64,000 nucleotides of DNA from Mesostigma viride (taxonomy: Eukaryota > Streptophyta > Mesostigmatophyceae > Mesostigmatales > Mesostigmataceae). The position numbers and the translations under genes were made by a program. Below the pieces are notes generated by a model. It did not search any database. It had not been told where the DNA came from and saw only the letters and a list, made by a program, of their open reading frames with translations. Below are positions 41,301 to 54,190 of this stretch, in pieces. Where the stretch lies: the NCBI GenBank assembly GCA_009746045.1, contig RPFO01000084.1:1010176-1074175 (forward strand). The letters run 5' to 3'. Numbering within the stretch: position 1 is the stretch's first letter; each line of letters begins with the position of its first letter.

Positions 41301-44300
41301 AAACAGGCTACCCCCACCACACACATGCCCCCCCACCTCCCCATTCCCCCTTACCCCACCCTCACAAACCCTACCCGCCGGCCCAACCGTGCCCCCACCC
41401 CCACCCCCCCACCCGCTCCCTAAATGGCCACCATTAACGCCCCCACCGATCCCTAACAGGCGACGTGATCTACGAGATCGGCCTGGGCATCGAGATCATC
41501 ACCCCGCTGCTGCCGCACCTGTTCCTCATCACGGCCTCCATCGCCAACGCGGCCAAGACAATCAGCTACATGATGCGCCTGCCGCCGCGCGCAGCCATCC
41601 TCAAGAGCTTCTCGCGGAGGGAGAACCTAGGTGGGTGCCGCATGCACTTCCACGAGCTTCAAGTGTGGCTGACTTGTGCCCGCCCTCTCCCCGCATTCTT
41701 TCCCCCCATTTCCCCTCCTTTCCTCCCCCCTGTCTTCCCTGCCCCCCCCCCCCCCTCTTCCCGCCACCCCTTTCCCCTTGCTTTCCCCCCCCCCCCCCTT
41801 TCCGCCACCCTTCCCCTCCCCCTTCCTTTTCCCCCCTTTCCTTCCGCTTTCCCCCCCCCTCCCCCCTCCCTTCCCGCACTCCCTTGCGCCCCCTTCTCCC
41901 CCCTTTTGCTTGATACCACGTCGGGTTCCCTCACATCGCAGCCAGGCATGGACGGTACAAGCCTGTGCTCTCCTTTTTGTGGGAAGACTTCAGTGAGCCT
42001 GGGAATCAGTGACGGGGGTGCGGATGCCAGCCTGCCCCTTGCCCACACGTCGATGCAGCACAGTGCCTCCCACAGAGCGTGGCGTACGCTTGGCCTGCCC
42101 TCTGCTGTTGTCACCTGCTGCACTGGCTAGGGACTGCTACACTGTGCCTAGGCCCCCAACTGTGCTCGTCGGCCCCCACTTTGCGAGCCCCTGTGCAAGA
42201 GCGTCTAGATGGCTCGTATGAGCATTTTGTCTGTGCATCTCCCTCCTTCCCTCCCCGCCGCCCTGCGTGTTAGGAGCATTCTTTTCCCAGTGTTGTGATG
42301 GTCATCAGCATGCCGCAGTCATGCATGACTCAGCATGTTGGCATGACATGGAAACCTGCGGTGCCAAGATGTCAGCATAACCGCGACGCCGGCATTAAGC
42401 ATGACAATGACCCAAGTGTGATGCCGTTCTTCGAGATTCTGTCCATGAGGTTCAGGTCGTCCCTAGCATGTTTCGCTGTTGAAAAGACCCTGGACGCCTT
42501 GGGCATGCGCCTGCAAACTTAAAAAAAACACATCAAGGACAGCATTGACGAGAACGTTAAGTACAGCGTCAAGTAATAAACTACAACATACAACAGTGTC
42601 AAGAACATAAGCAAAGGTCATGCCTTATCCACACGTGCCCTGTGTGCAGGCGACGTCTCCGCCAAGGCCAACTCGCAGGAAGTGCTCTCCTCCCTGGTGG
42701 GCATGGCGATAGGCATCCAGCTGTCACGCGCGGTGGGCCACAGCGTGGCTGCCTCGCTGGCCTGCTACGTGGTCACGCTTGCCACTGTCATGTTCTGCTC
42801 CTACAAGTCCCTCGCGCGCCTCAAGCTCAACACGCTCAACTGGCAGCGCACCGAGATTCTGGGTGGGTAGGGAGGGCGCACACTGGGTGGGTTGGCGGCC
42901 GGAAGAACTGGATGGGTTCAGGTAACGGCTGAGGTCGATGAGGGATTCGTGTAATGGCTCTATGGTGAGCGCACGGATCGCGGGTGGTTTGGTCGACAGG
43001 CTTCTGGGTGGGTAGTTGATAGTTCTTATCTTGGGTAGGTGGTATCTTATCTGGCGCCTCCTGATTCCACCCCAAGCGTTGAAGTAAGACCCATCACTGT
43101 TCAATTGACCTCAATACCCGTACACGCGCCGCACCCACCCACCCACCCACTGCATTTCAACCGTGCAGGGCCCCCATGCCCGTGCCTTTAGACGGCCTTG
43201 CGCTTGCCCTACATGCCGAACACCCTAGTTTGGGTCCTAAGCGCATCGTGCACTCCCTGCGAATCCACCCCCAACAATCTGGTCATTCCTTCTCTCCTGT
43301 TAACATGTCCATAAGTGCAATACATTTCAATGCCTTTTCTCCCCCCCCCTCCCCCCCAGCCCGCCACTACGTGCGCACAGGGGAGGTGCCTCACCCGTCG
43401 AGTGTAAACAAGATGGAGCGCATGTGGCCGCTGGGCCTGCCCGCGGAGATGCGTGTCGCGCGCTGGCAGTGCACTTACGGCGCGCCGCTGCATGCCACAT
43501 GCGAGACGCAGACCGAGTTCAACGCAATGCGGACGCTGTATAAGAAGGAAGAGTAGGTGCTACTGAACAGGAAAGAAGAGTAGGTGCTGCTGTACAAGAA
43601 GGAAGAGTAGGCGGCCGCTGGTGGGGTTGCTGAGGATGTGGTAAACGTAGTGCGGTAGAGCGAGTGGGTGCTTTGTGCGTGCGTGCGGTGATGGCCTCGG
43701 GAGGACAGAAGAGGCAGCAATGTGCCGCCCATGACGGTGTGTCTCGTTGTAGGCTAGGGGGATGGGACCCAGGTTCGGCACATCCGCTGATTGCGCGGTC
43801 TGTCGTTGCCGCACATGTCACAAGGCCGCAGCTATGACCTCCTCAGAATAGGCCGCTGACAGCACCAGGGGAAGGTGTAGCATTGCCACAATGGCGCATG
43901 GCCCTCATGCGCAGGATGTCAGTGTCATGAGTTAGGATGCCGTGCAGAGTGGAATGCCCACATGTGGGTATTGTAGAGTTTCTGGTGTCGTGCTTGTATG
44001 GGCTCAGATGTCAGGGCTCAGTGAGTGTTTCGTGGTGGGGAACTGGGTGGGGTTTCCTTGCCTCCTCTGCCGTCATTTGCAGGTACCTGCTGAGCTGTCA
44101 CTGGAATCCTAGCCAAGACAAGTCTTACATCAGGTGCGTGGTTGGTGGTCGATGGATGGTGGCTGTCTTACATGGGCATGCATCACCATTAATTATCGCT
44201 GGCTGTCGTAACTTTTGTTAGTCTCCTGTTTTCTGGAGACGGCAACAGTTCCAGGGATCAAGGTCTCTAGTTCTTGTGCATGCAAAACGGTAACCCACTT

Positions 44301-47133
44301 GCTTGCGGTCTGTGTCTTGTGGCAGGTGTCCCTTGCCAGTGGCTGAAAACGCGAGCCCCGTCCTTGCAGGCGCTACCTGTCTCAGGGGTTGATAAGAGCC
44401 TGGACAGCTGCAGTGGCGCATGAGGCCCTCAAGTTTTGATGTTGTACCTTTTTTGATGTGGTACTACGAATCATGCCGGTACGTGGCAAGATAAACAGGA
44501 TGATGCTGGTAAATATTGTACAAGATTCACATACAGAATCATGCTGGTATGTGACACGTCAATGACATTACATGTAGCATGCACTTACGTGTGCGTGGGA
44601 CGCCTAGTTTACGATCCTGAAGCTTGTCGTTGCTGCCATGCCCATGTCCTTTTCCGCCACCTTTCTCTAAAACTTGTCATCGCCTTGTTTGGTGCCTGCG
44701 CGTTGCTCGTGGATCGACGTGCCTGCGTGTTGCCGTGCCTTTTGCCCCTTTTTGGCCTTTTGTTGGTCTCCTTTGTCCGTGTTTTGTTCTTCCTTAAGGC
44801 CCTCCACTGGCCTTCCTGTTGCCACCCGTGGCTTTTGGCTTTTGTTCTTCTTTCGGCCCCCCTTTGGCCTCCCTGTTGCCACCCCCCGCCAGCGTGAGCG
44901 CCAATGCCAAGGCGGGCGACATCCTCAAGAGCGTGCTGCAAGCCGAGTACCTCCAGCAGCACCGGGGGTGTCCGATCGAGGAGTCATACCAGTACACGTG
45001 CGCGCACATCGACCGCTTCCTGCAGGGGTTGTCCGGTGCGTGGTGGCGGATAAAGCCAGCACCCGTCACCTGCATCATCTTATTATAGCCTGCATTGCGA
45101 CGCCATGTAGAGAGAGGGCAATCACGCCCAGCGTGATGTTATATAATTGCCACTGGCGCTTGGTGGGTATACGCCACTGCCTTCGTGCGCGTGCTGACAC
45201 CGAACCAGCGTTGCTCTGTGAGCTAGCCTGGAAATGATTTGAGGGCTGGTAAGCTTTTCCTGTTTATGCAGGGAATAGGGCCCTACTCCGGCGCCTGGCC
45301 CATTGGACCGCAAGTGGTCATCCAACGCTATCCACCCTTTTTGGCGTAGGTATTGCGTGGGCGGGCAGTAGATAGGCGGGGTTGGCCGTGATAGTGCCAC
45401 ATACCTTTACGCCTCATGTTATATGTATTCTGACTGGGTGCCTGCTGTGTTGTTTGGCTTGCCAGTCCAGGATGATGGTCTGTTCTTGCCCTTTGCCAGC
45501 AATTATCGCTGATTGGTGGCAATGAAGCCCACTGCCGCCGCCGGTGCTGCTGGTGTTTCCGCTGCCACTGCCGCTGCCTGCCTTTTCCCACTCTCGGTCG
45601 GCATCCCGATTACCCACATTCCGGACAGGAAGAAAGTCGCGGCTTTGATGAAACCGCGCCCTCTGGCTCCTTCAGACGCAAAATTGTGCATGACACGAGG
45701 AGGTCCTGCGTTGACATTGTTGGGGGGCTTGTATCCAGAGATCACCCGTCTTGTGTCAAAAAAGCTGCATCGTGGGACAGATCCGCGGAACCTTCTAGTT
45801 GTTTATATACAAGACAAAATGAGGTCTTTAAAAATGGAACAAAAGCTTCTGTTTATGTTTGTTTTTGCTGACCTGCCTTGGCGTGGTAGCATGTCGCTGG
45901 GCCGTCATCGGTGGTTAGTCATACTTATTAACCTAAAAAATGATCTTATAACTGTTTTACAGCCGGGGTTGCTTTTCAACCCGGTCTCAATGCTGCTGCA
46001 TATTGTGCCTGAGTTCAAGTAATTGCATGATGATGGCGGTGCATGATGATGGCTGTGCATGATGATGGCTGTGCAAGATGATGGCGGTGCATGATGATGG
46101 CTGTGCATGATGATGGCTGTGCATGATGATGGCTGTGCATGATGATGGCTGTGCATGATGATGGCTGTGCATGATGATGGCTGGGCATGATGATGGCGGT
46201 GCATGATGATGGCGGTGCATGATGATGGCGGTGCATGATGATGGCTGTGCATGATGATGGCGGTGCATGATGATGGCGGTGCATGATGATGGCTGTGCAT
46301 GATGATGGCGGTGCATGATGATGGCGGTGCATGATGATGGCGGTGCATGATGATGGCGGTGCATGATGATGGCGGTGCATGATGATGGCGGTGCATGATG
46401 ATGGCGGTGCATGATGATGGCGGTGCATGATGATGGCATGAACGGTGAACCCCAACGTTGTCTTGGTATGGTTGCAACCCACGGTGCAGTTGTGCCCTTG
46501 ACTACGTTGCGTGTAAAAGTCGGTGCCTCTAGTGCCTTGCCTTTTGAGTTTCGAGGGCAGGCTTGTGGTCTTGAATGGCATGTCAGTGGAGTGCATGCCA
46601 TTGGGAGGGGCATTTGTCATGTAGCGAAAGAGCATTAGCATTCCTTGTGTCGGTTTGGTGGATCATGTATAAAGAAAGAGCATAGCATTCGTTGTGTCGG
46701 TTTGGTGGATCATGTATAAAGAGAGAGCATAGCATTCGCTGTGTCGGTTTGGTGGATCATGTATAAAGAAAGAGCATTAGCATTTGTTTTGTCGGCTTGG
46801 TGGGGAGAGCCCGAATCACGCCTTTGCACACGCCGCCGAAGCCGCACGCTTGCATGCTATCAATGGTACTGTTTCCCATTCACGCCACGTTAGTGTGAAG
46901 CAAGCTTGCATGCCCCTCCATTTCTTCGCGCTATGCAACAACTTGCATTTGAACGAACCTTATTCGAACCGCCCTGCGCCAACCACCCCGTTCCCACTGC
47001 AGACAACGGCTGGGTGGCGGAGCACATCGTGTTCACCGCGCCGCACATCGCCGACTGGGGATCGCACGCGCGCGATGAGATGCCCCAGGGTCTCGACAGG
47101 GAGCCACAGCTGAGCCAGGGGGTGGCGTCATAG
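38360..47133 (+). CDS. Root UVB sensitive (DUF647) family protein
   Basis: Nine exons: 38360-38690, 40173-40299, 40717-40931, 41460-41630, 42650-42862, 43360-43552, 44083-44133, 44893-45035 and 47003-47133. All junctions are GT-AG with matching phases, giving 524 residues. Exon 1 starts MASSLCLSSIDARVD and is Ser/Arg/Lys-rich with few acids, as in plastid transit peptides. Exons 2-6 carry the DUF647 core: LLLPQGYSSLGSDYWQFSIW, LRNVVSSAMAVLATRSLL, NWVLKDGLGRIGCII, the FAGDVIYEIGLGIEI block, GDVSAKANSQEVLSSLVGM and LNTLNWQRTEIL. Several hydrophobic stretches suggest membrane association. RUS proteins act in root UV-B sensing, vitamin B6-linked processes and auxin transport in plants; the biochemical role remains unclear, and the algal role is inferred only from family. 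Introns hold SINE-like and minisatellite sequence. Confidence 0.9.
38873..38896. terminator. Terminator-shaped hairpin in RUS intron 1
   Basis: GCTGCCCGCA, loop TTTT, TGCGGGCAGC, then TTTTG. It has the form of a bacterial intrinsic terminator, but it lies in a eukaryotic intron and probably has no such role. It could be a small palindromic insertion. Confidence 0.4.
39525..39630 (-). other. tRNA-like SINE head in RUS intron 1
   Basis: The minus strand contains TGTAGCTTGGGAGGCGTAC (D-arm/A-box-like) and, 50 bp on, AGAGGTCCTAGTTCGAATCC (T-arm/B-box-like). The spacing fits a tRNA with extra bases in the anticodon region. Acceptor pairing is weak, so a tRNA-derived SINE is preferred over a tRNA gene. 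Confidence 0.4.
46022..46437. repeat. 16-bp minisatellite in the last RUS intron
   Basis: About 26 copies of GCATGATGATGGCGGT and variants with CTGT. Because 16 is not a multiple of 3, all three minus-strand frames read the same HHHAPPSSCTAIIMHR repeat; these are not genes. Confidence 0.95.
46625..46803 (+). repeat. Tandem 56-bp repeat in the last RUS intron
   Basis: Three to four copies of a unit containing GTGTCGGTTTGGTGGATCAT and GTATAAAGAAAGAGCAT. Confidence 0.9.
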
Positions 47134-49060
47134 CCAAGGGAAGCAGGCTTTAGGGTGGACTTAACAGCCTTGTGTACATTGGAGCATTTTTTATTTGACC
47201 GCGGTGTGCTGTCTGTGGCAAGGCACGACCCTGGGCAAGGCCTGAACGACAACATGGCTCTTGCTGCGCACAGCGTTCCCACGTCTCTCCTTTGTGCTGG
47301 CATCCCTCCTTGGGGCAATCTGCCAAAGCATTCTCACGGTAAGTCTAGATGTTGGGAAGCCAGCCCTCGCATGTGCTTGGAGCCAGCCGCTGTCTTCCCT
47401 TAGAAGCCTGATGATGTATCGGGCGCTTGTCAAGGAGACGCCACGTGGGCCCCGCCGCTCATCTGGTGCAACATGGCTGCACAGCTGGTGTCCTGCTTGT
47501 TGGTTCTGCATGGCATGCCTGTTGAGGTGGCCGGCATGCATGGGGCGGGCTGGGGGACAAGATCTTTACACACCGCGACGGCCTTAGAGCCTTGGTGAGG
47601 GATTTGGTCAGTCACGTTGGGCAGGCAGCACGCACTGGCAACGTGGTCCCACCCTGCCTGTGGTTCTGGATAGCTGGCAGGAGCAGAGATCAAGTATTGA
47701 CGATAGAGCATCAGGGGCGCCGAAGCCGAGTCGGCGGGGGTCGACGCTGGGCCAAAGGGCAGCCCCATGGCTAGGACGTGTGCTTATGAGGACAATCGCA
47801 GCAGTCCAATACGTGAAGGTCATGTTGGAAAACCCACCGGCTCCCTCGCAAGACTGCTGGTACTGCCTCCTTGCCGCTGCTACAAAGAGGGGACGTGAGA
47901 AGAGGGATGTGCCAAAAGGGATGTGCCAAACGGTATGGAATATGGCACGGCTGGGCTGACGCCGCTTGTGTGATGTATGGTGAATAACCCCCAAGGGCGG
48001 CATGGCGCTGTCCGGTCGAGTGCCCCGGGTGGCTCGTGCCTGCCCGTTCTCATGGAGAACTCAAGGTGGCCTTCCTGCGGGTGTGGCGATGGCTGGTGTC
48101 ATTTGTCCTGACAACACGGGCGAACTGAATCCTCATCATGGGGATGCCTGTCTCGTCAGGGGCTCCAGCGTGTGTTGTGATATCCTGTCCACAGGTACAG
48201 CAGAGTTGACCATCCGAGCGAGACTCAGACTCGCTTACTCGGGGAGTGAGCTGTTTTGGTGACAAAGGGCTTGGTGCTGTGGACAATTCTTTATTGTTTT
48301 TGTCGGGTTCTGCTGCAACTCGCACCAGCCACCAGGTGCAGACCTGGGTCTGCAAGAAAGAGCTTGTGGTTGCTTCACATCCGTAACGTGCACATGCGGG
48401 ATCCTGTGCACACGGTCAGTGGCGTATGATGGCAGGCGGCTTGCGATCCGCAACAATTTGTTCAGGGGATGTTGGCCGTAGCTTGTTATGTCTCACATAC
48501 ATCTCTACGCTGATTGGTGATGGGCTGACCATCAAGCATAATTTAATGTTGGTTACCGATAAACGGTGGAAATGGTTCTCCCCGCATAGGCAGCTCAGCT
48601 CATGCCGTGCCTGCCAGTTATGTGGCTCAGACTTGTGCAGTACGCAGTCCTGTGCAGTACGCAGAGCAACCCACCAGTAGATACATATAGTATCAACCGT
48701 TGCTTCATGTGTATTGCCTTGCAGACAGCAAGGCCCAAGAGCAAAGTGGCGATGTGAGTATTAGCCTGTCCAGACGTGGACCATGCAGTGCACGGTCTAT
48801 TGCGGCTTGCACGGCTGGTCTCCAAAGCTGCGTAGCAAGGAAAACACAAGCAGCTAAATAGCTTCACGAAAGTTCCAAGCGACCACACGAGAGACAATTA
48901 TTCCCGTATTTCCAATATTTGAAGCGAAGTTTGAATGTTTACAATACTCTGAATGTTTACAATACGTCTGCTCGGAGTAAATTGTGCATGATGAGGCACC
49001 TCTCCATGTGCACTTTTTTATTACAGGGTTGCACATCGCTAGACCAAAGCAATCTTTCAT
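47134..49060. other. Intergenic sequence downstream of the RUS gene
   Basis: Presumably the RUS 3' UTR and then spacer. Open frames are short and show no recognisable domain. A tiny duplication (TGAATGTTTACAATAC twice, near 48930-48965) is the only structure noted. Confidence 0.5.
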
Positions 49061-49074
49061 GACTAAGAATTAAA

Positions 49075-52000
49075 TTTAAAAAATTATAACATGCCTCCGT
49101 TGGGAGATCATGTAGCACATATTACTTGATGGATGGGTGGATTGGAGGGAGCCGCGTAATCGAACTAACCTAACCCTATAAGCTATCTAGTCTAGAAAAA
49201 AAATCCTAACTACACTAGTCATCAAAATGCCGCCTCCGCTTGGGGGGAGGTGGCTTGCCCACAGGGGCTGGCGTGTGAGCCTTGACAATTAATCTTCTGC
49301 CACCGCGTCTTGTTCTGCATGGCAGTCCAAAGAAGGGAGAGAGAGTGGATGCGGTGTTCAAACTGGGCTGGGACCACTAGGTCGGCCAGCAACATCTGGA
49401 TGTAGTTCGCGACAGGTTTCCCTACCCTTTTGGGAATGCCCTTGGGGCCAGGCCAGGTCAGAATATGCCGCCCTGGCTGGCCAAGCCGCTGGGGGCCTGC
49501 CAGACCAAGGGCGGTGTCGACCTGGCTGGTGCAAGCAAGGTGTCCTACATATGCTATCCTACGCTGCCTAATCTCGTCCGAAATACGAGGCATACCCTGA
49601 TACAAAGACTCTAATGACGGGCGCTTGGAAAACCCTACGTTAAGGACCTGTCGGAGCATCCTGTAAACCATGCCGTCTAGCTTAGCTGCCAGTGTGTCCG
49701 TGAGTGTCCACGCCTCGGCGCCATACGTGAGCACCGTGAGGACGAGGACCTTGAAGAGCATGCGCATGCGGTGCTCGCCCAGGCCCTTCGAGCGCCAGTA
49801 GGTGTTGAGCGAACGGAGCTTGGCCCAGGCCAGGCCGATGCGGATGTCCACATCGTCTGCGGTGTCAGGGAGCACATGTGCTCCCCAACAGTTTGAAGCG
49901 ATCGCGGAACGGGACCTCCGTCCCGTCGAGCAGGCGCGGCAGCGGTGGGCTACTGGAGGCCCCAATCACCATCGCCTCAGGTTTTACACTAATCTCCAAC
50001 CCCACCGCCCTCGCCTCCAGGCCCAGACAGTCCAGCCCCAGGTCTGAATGTGCTCGGGGCGTGCGATGAGGGTGGTGTCGTCCGCATAAGTCAGGTCGGC
50101 CAGGCGGTAGCCAGTGCTGACCCCGCCGTGCTCGCGCTCGTTAAGGATGTCCAAGCCTGGCTCGAACCCTTTAAGAGCAGTAAAGCGCGCACGTGCCCGG
50201 CGCATGACGTGATCCACGACAATAATGAACAGGTATGGGGACAGGACACAACCTTGCCACAACCCGTGGTGAAGGGGGAACGGTGGGGTGGTGCCTTCCG
50301 CAGTCCGCACTACTGCCTGTGAGCCCTCATACAGTCGACGAATGGCAGCTAAAAATTTCTGGTGGCACCCGATCCAGAGCTAGGATGGCCCAAAGAGCCT
50401 CCCAGAGGACCGTGTCAAAGGCCTTGATATAGTCAACAAAAATGACTTCAGACCAGCGGCAAACTGTCAGGGCAAAGGCTGCGCACCTCCTCCATCAACC
50501 GGCGCGCGACAAACACAGCCATGACAGTGTTACGACCACGACGGAAACCCATCTGAGACACACCCAGGTGTGGGTCCAGCGCGGCGCGGAGCCTGTGCAG
50601 CTCATCATGGGCATGAAGACCGTCAGCGCGGCGCTCTGGAGGCAGACACCCCGGTAGTTACCGGGGTCAGCAGCAGAGCCCTTAATTCTTGTACAGCATG
50701 ACGCGGATGGCCGTCTGCCACTCAGCAGGCGGAGGCTCGTCAGAGAGCAGGACACGGTTGCAGAACGCGCGCCAGCAGAAGATCCCTCACCGCCGGGTCA
50801 GGGGTCTTCAGCAGCTCAGCCGAAAGGTGGCCGGCACCGACCGCCGCGTCGTACCGCAGGCGAGCAAGGGCGCCGTCCAATTCCTTCAAAGTAAAGGGGT
50901 GGACGACGTCGTTGGTGGCAAGGCAGCCCTCCTGCAAGGCGGCCGGGGACTTGGTAGTCCGCGGCCGAGGAGGGGGGCGCCGGCGGCGGCGGGGGTCCGG
51001 CGACCCCGAGACGGGCGGCTGTCTCGGGGTGAAGCGGCGGGGGGGGGGTGCGAGCCCCAACGGTCAAGGAAACATTGTGGGCCAACCAGCGGTCAAGGCT
51101 TACCGGCGCCGACGTGCCGTCCCCCGTGTGCTCCACCGGGGTGCGCTGCCGCCGGCCGCCGAGCCGGTCGAGGTGGTACCACATGTCCTTGCCCTGGTTG
51201 CGAGCTTGGCAGGCCTTGCATGGCATCTGCGATGCACTGGGCCGCCTCCGCGTGCTGAGCGTGCTCGTAGGCCTCCATGCACGAGGGCGGCCTTGAGCAC
51301 CGGTTTCTGCAGCGGGTCCCGGTTACGTTTGAGGCGGTGCCGGGCGGCCAAGACCTTGGGGTCCTGGCGGTAGAGCGGGCCGGGGCGGCGGCGGGGCATG
51401 ACCGGCAGGTGCCGGGCCGCCAGCAACGGGGCACGGGCCGCAATTAAGCCCGCAAAAATGGCGGCGTTGGGGGAACCCTTGTCCAGCTCGTCGACGTCCG
51501 CCCGGGCGTCCAGGGCCGACAGGTACTCCAGTCGGCACCGGTTCCGCGCGTGCTCGGCGTCCGGCCGTCTAGTCCTCAGGATCTCCCCGGACCGGGCATA
51601 GAGCAGACCAGTCAGGGCGGGCCACTGGGGCCCGCGGCGCTCGGGGACATGGAACCGGAGCCGAATGGTCGCGCGCACCAACCGGGTGCAGTCAGAGCAC
51701 ACCGTGGGCGTGTCAAACACTCGGGTGTCCCGAGATTACCGAAATGCACCTGGGCTGCCGTACCACCACGTAGTCCAGACAGGCCTGACGGCCGTTAGGG
51801 CCCCGAAACTTGACCAAGTCCTGTGAGGGACGTTGGAAGTGGCAGTTGACAGCAACCATCCCGCTATCCCGCAAAAAGGCAGAAAACAGGGGAGTGTTGT
51901 CGTCATGCAGCAACAGTGTCAGCAGGCGCAAAGCGACTGCCAGCAGTGCCCACGGGGAGCGTGGCATTGGCGTCGAGCAGCATAACCAAAAAGTGGCGGC

Positions 52001-52460
52001 CGGCCGGGGTGGCCCCCTCAAGGCTATGCAGGTCCTCGAAGAGCTTCTGGCATTCCGACTCAGGTAGACCACTATGGGGTGCGTAGCCCACCCCCACCGT
52101 GAGGTGGTGTTTAGACCGCCCCTCGACGGAGGTGAAATGTGCTACCATAAGGCGTGGGGTGATAAACTTTAGCGTGCAGCTGAGGCTGGCATCTGCCGGC
52201 GGCGAACACAAAAGACCAACACCACCTTGGCCTGGCGTACCACTGCCAGCGAAATAAAACCGCCAGCCACCTGCAAGGCGATCAGTGCTCACCATGCCAA
52301 GTGGCACCGAGCGGCGATGCTCTTGCACGCCTAGAATAGACACACGATGGGATGTGCAGATCGAAGGCAACGAGCTCCTCTACCCGGTAGCTATGGCCGC
52401 TATCTGCTAGCAATGTGCGTGCGTTGAAGGTGGCAAGGGCCAAGGATGCCTGCTGGCCCA
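49075..52460 (-). pseudogene. Nearly complete APE-class LINE ORF2, frameshifted
   Basis: Reading from 52460 down: an apurinic-like endonuclease (LATFNARTLL, LGVQEHR, GVGYAPHSGL, LLDANATL; about 52450-51900), a linker, reverse transcriptase blocks (PFTLKELDGALARL near 50880, GNYRGVCLQS near 50660, GLWQGCVLSPYLF near 50250, YADD near 50075) and a C-terminus with LTVLTYGAEAWTLT and VGHLACTSQVDTAL (about 49720-49510). The 3' end has GTGCTACATGATCTCCCAAC, GGAGGCATGTTATAATTT. The layout, about 3.4 kb, resembles RTE-like elements that nick DNA with an APE domain. Several frame breaks are present, some at G/C runs. An ORF1 for this copy is not seen. Confidence 0.8.
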
Positions 52461-52599
52461 CCAGGGGAGCATGACTAAGAATCCCATGGGCATTCTAAGT
52501 CATGCATGGTAATCATTAAGCTGCAGATCTATATCCCGCTGATGGGATAAACCTGTGGTATGAATTTTTGCATTTGTCAAACGAGCTTGTGCTGCATAG

Positions 52600-52745
52600 T
52601 TGGACATCATATCAAGGCCGACAACCAGTGCAGGCCAGAAATCGGGACAATTAGGACGTACCATCATGGTAGCTCGAGCCTGCCGTCATTATCTTGTCCG
52701 CAGTTTTCGAGTCGTTCAGGATGGTTGTCATATATTTATTGAGAA
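52600..52745 (+). repeat. Partial copy of the 194-bp dispersed repeat
   Basis: GGCCAGAAATCGGGA, ATGGTAGCTCGAGCCTGCCG and GAGTCGTTCAGGATG match 57840-57930, joined to a TATTTATTGAGAATG stretch of the TTACGGA family. The join suggests the two repeats are parts of one longer unit. Confidence 0.65.
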
Positions 52746-52749
52746 TGTT

Positions 52750-52850
52750 ACAGTCATTACCGCGTTAAGTTGCTTTTTTAAAGATTCCGTTACTATGTTA
52801 AGTTGGACGCCGAAGTTTGGGGCGGCGACCGCAACAAGGTGGACCGTAGT
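52750..52850. repeat. MITE-like inverted repeat (ACCGCGTTAAGTTGC family)
   Basis: AGTCATTACCGCGTTAAGTTGC here is the complement of 58665-58687 and 59226-59245. An internal imperfect inverted repeat runs from GTTACTATGTTAAGTTG to GTGGACCGTAGTTAC. Confidence 0.6.
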
Positions 52851-53099
52851 TACCCCCCCCCCCCCCCTGCCAGGGAGGGTGACGCGTAATCATATACTGC
52901 GCTGGTTGTCTCCTTGATATACTGCGCACGCTGGTTGTCTCATTGATATATGCTAAAAAAATATAATTACTTACAGCAGAGTGAAATCACTCAAACCAAA
53001 GCAAACGCCCAGCTATAAACCTATATACAGAGCCATGTCAAAGCTCTATACGACGATAAGACCAATGGAAACGCCTAACGGGAGGAACCTAATAGCCCT

Positions 53100-54190
53100 G
53101 CTGCACCGCAAAATCAGCCCGCGTACGGCGGAGCATGAATCATGTCAGCCATGGCCCGAGTCAGCGCCACCGACAAGCGCTGACGCCAATATGACGTCCA
53201 GGTCCGCGCCGACCATGGGGCCCGCTGGCCCTCCAGGTCCAGCCGGTCCTCCCGGAGCCGGCAACACTCCTTGAAGAAGGCGGAGGTCAGGGGCCCCATG
53301 GCCCCAAACTCCTCCAGGACAAAGGGCACCACACGATGGTGCCCGACGTCGCCGTAGGCCAGGACGGCTTGGCCCGCTCCGCCCGGTCCGCCGTGTAACC
53401 TGCCGTGAGGGAGGCCCCAGCCACGTGGCTAAGAGCCGGCAAGGGCCGCGCCACCGAAACGTCGATAAGCAGATGCCGGCCACCCCCCTCAAAGTCCAGC
53501 ACCACGATGTCAGGCCGGTGGTTGGGGGAATAGAAGGCAGCGCCATCCGCATCCTCGGACCGGATGTTCGCGTGGGGGAAAACCGACCGAATCATGGCGA
53601 GCACCACCGTCAGGAGGACAGTGTGCAAATACAAATACCAATTCTGATTCTGTTGGCCCCCCATGCAGGCAAGGTAGTGAGTCCCCGTGGGATCCAGCGG
53701 CTGCCCACAGCTACCGCAAGGCCGCCCGGCCGGAACAAGAGGCTGCGGGGCAAATAGCTGGTGCCGGAGCGCCACCGAGTAGTGGCTGGGAGCTAAGGCG
53801 AATGGGGGGGCCATGGGAAGAGCACGAAGGTACGCCGAGCCCACACTCCGCAAGGAAAGCGAGAACAGCCACGCACGTCCCTGGGCGTTGAGGTCCGCGA
53901 AAAGAGCCATCCAATCAGCCGTGTGCAGAATACCCGCGTAGGTTTTCTGGTGTTTATCGATGACGCGAGCAGGGAATGCGGCGGGAGATTGAACGGAGGC
54001 GACCGAGGGAGTGCTGCGAGGGAGGTGGCGCTGTACCGCCTGAGCGGCACGGACGGGAGAACAGGCCTGCTGGATCTCAGCATAGGCCTCCTGGATGGCG
54101 GTGACGAAGGGCTAAGGGCTGCTGGGGTCCAGGAGGTCAGGCGCTGCCGTTGCCAAAAGGGGCAGGAGCCGGCGACATATGATATATGTG
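53100..54190 (-). pseudogene. RLE-type LINE C-terminus, best-preserved copy
   Basis: The minus strand carries a thumb/linker region, then WLFSLSLRSVGSAYLRALPM, a CCHC knuckle (CGSCGQPLDPTGTHYLAC, about 53725-53670), HRPDIVVLDF and LLIDVSVARPL (about 53525-53445), in one open frame 53910-53287. These are the zinc knuckle and PD-(D/E)XK endonuclease of RLE LINEs. Sequence after 53287 corresponds to the 3' coding end of the 18762-20640 copy. It is truncated at the 5' side. Confidence 0.8.

Noticed and set aside
41086-42130. Proline-rich plus-strand proteins and glycine/lysine-rich minus-strand proteins in the RUS introns
   Set aside because: They result from C/T-only intron sequence and overlap the real exon at 41460-41630 in the wrong frame or extend past its donor.
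45905-46641. Three overlapping minus-strand His-rich proteins
   Set aside because: They are the same 16-bp minisatellite read in three frames inside an intron.
46022-46803. CRISPR-like array
   Set aside because: The repeats are contiguous minisatellites without unique spacers, in a eukaryotic intron.
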